Positions 60,296 to 64,000 of a stretch of 64,000 nt of DNA are shown in pieces. Under the pieces are notes generated by a model. That model worked only from the letters and a program-made list of their open reading frames with translations. It did not search any database and was not told the origin of the DNA. The DNA lies in assembly GCA_002841315.1 (NCBI GenBank), contig PHEW01000006.1, forward strand, positions 62,001 to 126,000, given 5' to 3'. The position numbers and the translations under genes were made by a program. This stretch comes from Actinobacteria bacterium HGW-Actinobacteria-4 (GTDB taxonomy: Bacteria; Actinomycetota; Actinomycetes; Actinomycetales; Demequinaceae). The number at the start of each line of letters is the position of its first letter. Position 1 is the first letter of the stretch.

Positions 60296-60951
60296 CAGCG
60301 TGAGGCCCGTTCGGCTTGATAGGCCTCGAAGTTCGCGTTGACCTCATTGCACGCGGCGGTCGTGGTGCGCTCAACCTGCGCGGCGGAGCTTCCGGGGAAG
60401 TAGAGTCTCGAGTCGGTCAGAACATCGATGATCGTCTGGCGCTGATCCGAGCAGAAGCGGTAGTTCTCCACGAGGCTCTCAAGAAGCTTGCGATCGTCGA
60501 TGGCATTTGCCTCTTCGTTGGCGAGGTCTGAGATCCGAGCCGTGGCACTGTCGAGCTGGCTTCCAATGAGTGCCAGTTGCTCTGCTTGAAGTTCTGCCTC
60601 GGCACGCTCCGTTGCAAGAGTCTCGCCCAGTTCCAGCGCTTCGGCCCGCAACTGATCGTTTTGCTCGATCCACTGACCGTTGACCATCCACAGGTAGGCG
60701 CTCAGGGCCGCGAGGCCTACCAGGCTCGCTCCCAGCAGAGTTCGCACGGCCACCTTCACCCAGCGTCGCTCATGCTGGCCGACGGGCTCACTGCCGGCGC
60801 TCAGGCTCAGTGCCGGCGTGGACGGGGGAGGCAAGGCCGGTAGCAATGGCGGATCTGCCACGAACGGCTGCTCGCCGCTGGGAGGTGGCGCGGAGGTGAC
60901 TGGCACCGGCGCAGCGTTAGAAGTCTCTGGGATAGAAGTGGTGTCGCTCAC
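60295..60951 (-). CDS. membrane coiled-coil protein (copy B)
   Basis: The 218-residue protein has a Pro-rich cytoplasmic N-terminus (~62 residues), one TM helix (about 68-90), an extracytoplasmic coiled coil (QNDQLRAEALELGETLATERAEAEL onward) and a C-terminal domain with two cysteines (YRFCSDQRQTIIDVL and TTAACNEVNANFEAY). No known family was recognised. It starts with GTG 60951 and is coupled to the protease gene downstream. Its arrangement and C-terminal pattern match the protein encoded at 61781-62482. Confidence 0.75.
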   Translation of the reverse strand: MSDTTSIPETSNAAPVPVTSAPPPSGEQPFVADPPLLPALPPPSTPALSLSAGSEPVGQHERRWVKVAVRTLLGASLVGLAALSAYLWMVNGQWIEQNDQLRAEALELGETLATERAEAELQAEQLALIGSQLDSATARISDLANEEANAIDDRKLLESLVENYRFCSDQRQTIIDVLTDSRLYFPGSSAAQVERTTTAACNEVNANFEAYQAERASR

Positions 60952-61013
60952 AGTGTGCCGCCCTCAGTCTGCTCGTACCCGCTATCAGAAGAACTCTAGC
61001 CCATCGTTGCTGG

Positions 61014-61036
61014 CACGCGTCAGGACCTGACGTGTG
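61014..61036. repeat. inverted repeat between the two protease modules
   Basis: CACGCGTCAGG (61014-61024) mirrors CCTGACGTGTG (61026-61036) about a single central A, with one mismatch. It lies between the stop of protease copy A and the start of coiled-coil copy B, so it could be a terminator-like hairpin or an operator for the second module. Confidence 0.45.
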
Positions 61037-61049
61037 AGGCTTGTCGCAC

Positions 61050-61784
61050 CTAGCTGGGGCAGGTGTTAGATTCCGGGACCAGCAGCGAAGGCTCGGCGAG
61101 CAGGGTTCTCAGGGTCGACACCGGCACAATGAAGCTCTGGTTGGATTCGTTCTTCGCGTAGATCACTCCGACAACTTCTCCGGACTCATTGAGCACCGGC
61201 GAGCCGGAGCTTCCTGGCTCGACCTGCGCTGAGGTTGCGTAGACCGTCCCTATGGCGCCGCCAAGGGGGTCTGTGGTGGGCCCCAACACGACGCCGGACA
61301 CCGTGGTGAGACGCCCGCCGCTGGGATAGCCGACCACCGTGATGACATCGCCCTCTTGAGGATCCTCTTGCGCGCGAATGGGAAAGTTGCCCCCCAGCGA
61401 GTCTTCAACTGTCACAATCGCGATATCGGCGATCGTGGTGGTGGAGATTGCCGTTGCCTCGGTTAGCCGGCCGTCGTACGTGGACACCTCGAGCGAGCGT
61501 GAATTCTCGATAACGTGGCGGTTAGTCACCAAAGTGAAGGCGTCGATGGCGAACCCGGTGCCCGTTGCCAAGAAGTCGCACCCCACATTGCGGACCCGTA
61601 CCGTCATGCGCTGTGCCGCATTGAATCCGTCTGGAGACAGCGCTCCGGGGCCATCACCTGGTGACAGCGTGGGCTGGATGCGGAACTCGGGCAACTCGCC
61701 GGGCCCCTCCGGTAGCACAGCACAGCCAGCGAAGACGGCCGCGCCTGCGACAGCAAACACTAGTGTCCGGAAGCGGCGGTTCAT
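61050..61784 (-). CDS. trypsin-like serine protease lipoprotein (copy A)
   Basis: The 244-residue protein has a lipoprotein signal (LVFAVAGAAVFAGC), VLPEGPGELPEF linker and chymotrypsin-fold domain with His in LVTNRHVIENS, Asp in IADIAIVTVED and Ser in VEPGSSGSPVLNESGEVVG. Cysteines VGCDFLA and NTCPS match those of copy B. ATG 61784 overlaps the stop of the coiled-coil gene (ATGA), which fixes the start. The protease probably acts outside the membrane with its coiled-coil partner (inference). Confidence 0.85.
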   Translation of the reverse strand: MNRRFRTLVFAVAGAAVFAGCAVLPEGPGELPEFRIQPTLSPGDGPGALSPDGFNAAQRMTVRVRNVGCDFLATGTGFAIDAFTLVTNRHVIENSRSLEVSTYDGRLTEATAISTTTIADIAIVTVEDSLGGNFPIRAQEDPQEGDVITVVGYPSGGRLTTVSGVVLGPTTDPLGGAIGTVYATSAQVEPGSSGSPVLNESGEVVGVIYAKNESNQSFIVPVSTLRTLLAEPSLLVPESNTCPS

Positions 61785-62482
61785 GGCCGCAGTTGCTGTT
61801 GGAACTGAATGTTTGCGTTGGTAGCCGCCGCGCACAACTGGTCCACACTTGCCGCGAAAGCCTCGAGCTCCTCCGGGGAATAGGCCTCGGGGGTCTTCAT
61901 GTATGTCGCAAGCTGGGTCTTACTGTCGATGCATCGGTTGAGTCCGTTTGTCACTGACGATGCTGTGGACAGCAGGTCGGAGAGCAACGAGATCCTCTGT
62001 TCTGCGGTGGCTGCGCTGTCTCCAGATTGACTGACGGCGTTGGCAAGATCGAGCACTCGCGACTGCAATGTGGCGCGCTGGTCCTCGAGCAGTTCGATCT
62101 GTTGGGCTTGGGTGAGAACCGCGACTTGTTCTGCGGCGAGGTCCGCGGCGAGAGCGTGGTTCAACTCGGTAAGCTCGCTGGAGCGGATCGCCCACTGGTC
62201 GCTGACGTTCCAGAGGTGCACCACGACTCCTACCGCGATAGCGAGCAACACGGCCAAAGTTGCGCTCACCAATGCCCACGCATGGTCTCGCAGCCAGGGC
62301 ACCAGGGGAGTGCGGCTTGCCGCCGTGGTGCGCACTTGAGACCGGGTGAGTCCAGGTGACGTTCCCGACGGCGCCTCAGCTTCGCTCAGGATGCTGGCGG
62401 AAGCGGGCGCGTCAACGTCGCCGCGCAGCAATGCATCAACGACTGTCTTCTCGTCCTGTTCGGGCGAGGTTTGACCTTGCAT
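61781..62482 (-). CDS. membrane coiled-coil protein (copy A)
   Basis: The 233-residue protein has a ~67-residue cytoplasmic N-terminus, a TM helix (about 70-92, LVSATLAVLLAIAVGVVVHLW), an extracytoplasmic coiled coil (SSELTELNHALAADLAAEQVA...) and a C-terminal part with two cysteines (LNRCIDSKTQLATYM and DQLCAAATNANIQF). The C-terminal pattern parallels copy B (RFCSDQ..., AACNEVNANF). It begins one base after the DUF1844 stop, so it belongs to that operon. Function unknown. Confidence 0.75.
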   Translation of the reverse strand: MQGQTSPEQDEKTVVDALLRGDVDAPASASILSEAEAPSGTSPGLTRSQVRTTAASRTPLVPWLRDHAWALVSATLAVLLAIAVGVVVHLWNVSDQWAIRSSELTELNHALAADLAAEQVAVLTQAQQIELLEDQRATLQSRVLDLANAVSQSGDSAATAEQRISLLSDLLSTASSVTNGLNRCIDSKTQLATYMKTPEAYSPEELEAFAASVDQLCAAATNANIQFQQQLRP

Positions 62483-62483
62483 A

Positions 62484-62849
62484 TTAGCTAACTACTCCCG
62501 TGTACTTCTCGCCTGGACCCTCGCCGGGCGCGTCCGGAATGACCGAAGCCTCCCGAAATGCCAATTGTACGCTTCGCAACCCATCTCTCAACGCTCGGGC
62601 GTGGGTGTCTCCCAAATGCGGTGCCGCCGCGGTTACCAAACCGGCGAGCGCGGTGATAATGGTGCGTGCTTCATCGAGATCTTTGTGTTCGTCGCCATCC
62701 TCCGCCAGACCGCATCGAAGCGCTGCGCCGCTGAGCAAGTGCACACCAACGGTGGTGACCAACTCGACAGCTGTGACGTCCGCGAGGTCCCGTGCGGCAG
62801 CGTCGGCCCCCCGTCTGTCGGGGCGTGGGCTGGGTGTTTGGTCGCTCAT
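62484..62849 (-). CDS. DUF1844 family protein
   Basis: The 121-residue protein has an acidic, variable N-terminus and the DUF1844 helical core (DVTAVELVTTVGVHLLSGAALRCGLAEDG, LDEARTIITALAGLVTAAAPHLGDTHARALRDGLRSVQLAFREAS). DUF1844 genes sit beside infC in many actinobacteria; function unknown. It heads a minus-strand operon that continues into the coiled-coil/protease modules, linking them to a conserved housekeeping neighbourhood. AGGAGA lies upstream of the ATG. Confidence 0.88.
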   Translation of the reverse strand: MSDQTPSPRPDRRGADAAARDLADVTAVELVTTVGVHLLSGAALRCGLAEDGDEHKDLDEARTIITALAGLVTAAAPHLGDTHARALRDGLRSVQLAFREASVIPDAPGEGPGEKYTGVVS

Positions 62850-62998
62850 GGTGATATTGTCTCCTACAGACCGGTTGTGGGTTCACTCACAACGCGCAAG
62901 TGGAGTCCACCTCCCACCTTTGGGCCAAAGCAATGGGCCAGGGTTAGGTCCCTGCAGTAGTGGCGCGTTTGCGTGCCGCAGCAGCGGGAGACTCGGTG

Positions 62999-63038
62999 GC
63001 CTCTACTTGTGTTCGGGTAGGGGCTTTTTCCTTGCCCC
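62999..63038 (+). promoter_or_regulatory. attenuator-like leader of infC
   Basis: GCCTCTAC (62999-63006) pairs with GTAGGGGC (63017-63024) and is followed by TTTTT (63025-63029), an intrinsic terminator 42 bases before infC. GGGGC (63020-63024) can instead pair with GCCCC (63034-63038), which would break the terminator. Two mutually exclusive hairpins are the mark of attenuation control. The terminator arm makes the 3' part of the stem. Confidence 0.65.
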
Positions 63039-63070
63039 GACGGTGTCAAGCACGAGCTGAAGGAGCCAAC

Positions 63071-64000
63071 ATCAACGAGCCCCGCATCAACGAGCGCATT
63101 CGCGTTCCTGAGGTCCGCCTAGTCGGGCCCCAGGGCGAGCAGGTCGGCATTGTCCGTATTGAAGACGCGCTCCGACTCGCGCAAGAAGCGGATCTCGACC
63201 TGGTCGAGGTAGCACCCACATCGCGGCCGCCCGTGGCCAAGCTGATGGATTACGGCAAGTTCAAGTATGAGGCTGCGGTGAAGGCGCGTGAGGCGCGTCG
63301 CAACCAGGTCAATACCGAACTGAAAGAGATGCGTTTTCGCCTCAAGATTGATGAGCACGACTACGAGACCAAGAAGGGTCACGTCATTCGGTTCCTCAAC
63401 CAAGGTGACAAAGTCAAGGTCACGATCATGTTCCGTGGCCGTGAGCAGTCGCGCCCCGAGATGGGCCGACGCTTGCTGCACCGCCTCGCGGAAGACGTTG
63501 CCGACTTGTCGGTGATCGAGAATGCGCCGTCGCAAGAGGGCCGGAACATGTCGCTGGTCTTGGGACCGCTCAAGAAGAAGGCTGAGGCGCGCGATGCGGC
63601 TCGCAAGGAGCGCGAAGCCAAGAAGGCCGCCGATGACGCTGAGCGCGCATCACGGGCTGCGTCCAAGGAGCCTGTGGCGCCCAAAGTTGCGGACCCCAAC
63701 GATGCTGTGATGAAGGCAGAGGCACCGGCGAAGGCCGACGCCGAGGCTGGAGCACCGGCAACGGCACCGGCGAAGGCGAAGGGCTCGAGCACAGCAAAGA
63801 CCGAGAGCGCCACGAAGACGGCACCCAAGCCCAAGGCCACTGCTGCGGCGAAGGCCTCGGATAAAGCTGAACCAGCGACCAAGGCAGCGCCCAAGCCCAA
63901 GGCGGCGGCGAAGCCCGGCGATGCGGCCAAGCCGAAGGCGGCACCCAAGCCCAAGGCAGCATCCAAGCCCAAAGCCAAGGCCCCGGCCAAGGCTGACAAC
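63071..64000 (+). CDS. infC: translation initiation factor IF-3 (3' partial)
   Basis: IF-3 checks start-codon and initiator-tRNA pairing on the 30S subunit. The start is ATC 63071: AAGGAG (63060-63065) lies 5 bases before it and the product begins [19 protein letters not shown] as in IF-3. No ATG/GTG/TTG exists at this position, in line with the self-regulating non-canonical infC starts known in bacteria. The N-domain ([20 protein letters not shown]), linker ([16 protein letters not shown]) and C-domain ([34 protein letters not shown]) are complete by ~180. A Lys/Ala/Pro-rich tail of at least 125 residues then runs off the window; 310 codons are seen without a stop. Confidence 0.95.
   Translation, partial: MNEPRINERIRVPEVRLVGPQGEQVGIVRIEDALRLAQEADLDLVEVAPTSRPPVAKLMDYGKFKYEAAVKAREARRNQVNTELKEMRFRLKIDEHDYETKKGHVIRFLNQGDKVKVTIMFRGREQSRPEMGRRLLHRLAEDVADLSVIENAPSQEGRNMSLVLGPLKKKAEARDAARKEREAKKAADDAERASRAASKEPVAPKVADPNDAVMKAEAPAKADAEAGAPATAPAKAKGSSTAKTESATKTAPKPKATAAAKASDKAEPATKAAPKPKAAAKPGDAAKPKAAPKPKAASKPKAKAPAKADN

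Noticed and set aside
62918-62930. CTTTGG-G-CCAAAG palindrome between DUF1844 and infC
   Set aside because: Real in sequence, but short, odd-centred and without placement relative to a convincing promoter, so no function is claimed.
1-64000. CRISPR arrays, tRNA or rRNA genes, transposases, integrases, phage genes
   Set aside because: None seen on either strand; the only repeats are the short tandem and inverted repeats listed.

Overview
The window is a continuous stretch of high-GC Gram-positive chromosome. Gene order and content point to an actinobacterium of the order Micrococcales, plausibly near Demequina or Cellulomonas (inference from synteny; no rRNA is present to confirm it). Supporting signs are a divergent lexA / LysM division inhibitor / nrdR block with Cheo-type SOS boxes, a full mraZ-to-divIVA division and cell-wall cluster with sepF and yggT, a PriA-type HisA, HelD and DUF3040 proteins, frequent GTG/TTG starts, and ATGA/GTGA stop-start overlaps. 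Coding density is very high, no gene-free stretch exceeds 300 bases, and no tRNA, rRNA, CRISPR array, insertion sequence or prophage was seen.

Layout. 1-6406: end of miaB, miaA, dapF, an RsmC-like methyltransferase on the other strand, hflX and a DinG-type Fe-S helicase. 6407-9844: a LacI-type operator in front of beta-phosphoglucomutase and a GH65 disaccharide phosphorylase. 9863-11675: lexA facing a LysM division inhibitor across three SOS boxes, then nrdR. 11626-20436: a DEAD-box RNA helicase with a tandem-repeat tail, serA, a metzincin-like secreted protease, HelD-like helicase, PAC2 protein, cold-shock protein, spermidine-synthase-like protein and DUF3040 protein. 20381-24916 (minus): moxR - DUF58 - transglutaminase operon.

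25046-45094 is the division/cell-wall cluster: MraZ box, mraZ, rsmH, ftsL, ftsI, murE, murF, mraY, murD, ftsW, murG, murC, ftsQ, ftsZ, pgeF, sepF, yggT, divIVA, then a DksA/TraR-like zinc-finger protein, lspA, rluD-like and a GNAT gene. Nearly all are translationally coupled. Together they make lipid II in order (MurC-D-E-F, MraY, MurG), polymerise and cross-link it (FtsW/FtsI), and place the septum and pole (FtsZ, SepF, FtsQ/L, DivIVA). 45189-52148: dnaE, a DUF4260 protein, and a three-gene signalling cassette whose two sensor-like proteins both lack the phospho-acceptor histidine. 52195-58779: histidine genes hisD, hisC, hisB, hisH, priA, with an unrecognised gene coupled to hisB and small lipoprotein or membrane genes interspersed. 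58835-62849: SseB-like protein, then a minus-strand operon headed by a DUF1844 gene and carrying two copies of a [membrane coiled-coil protein + trypsin-like lipoprotein] pair. 62999-64000: an attenuator-like leader and infC, which starts with ATC and runs off the window.

Points most worth following up: the duplicated coiled-coil/protease pair, the histidine-less sensor cassette, the ATAA junction that seems to have removed the ATG of the DEAD-box helicase, the uncharacterised gene in the his operon, and the infC leader with mutually exclusive hairpins.
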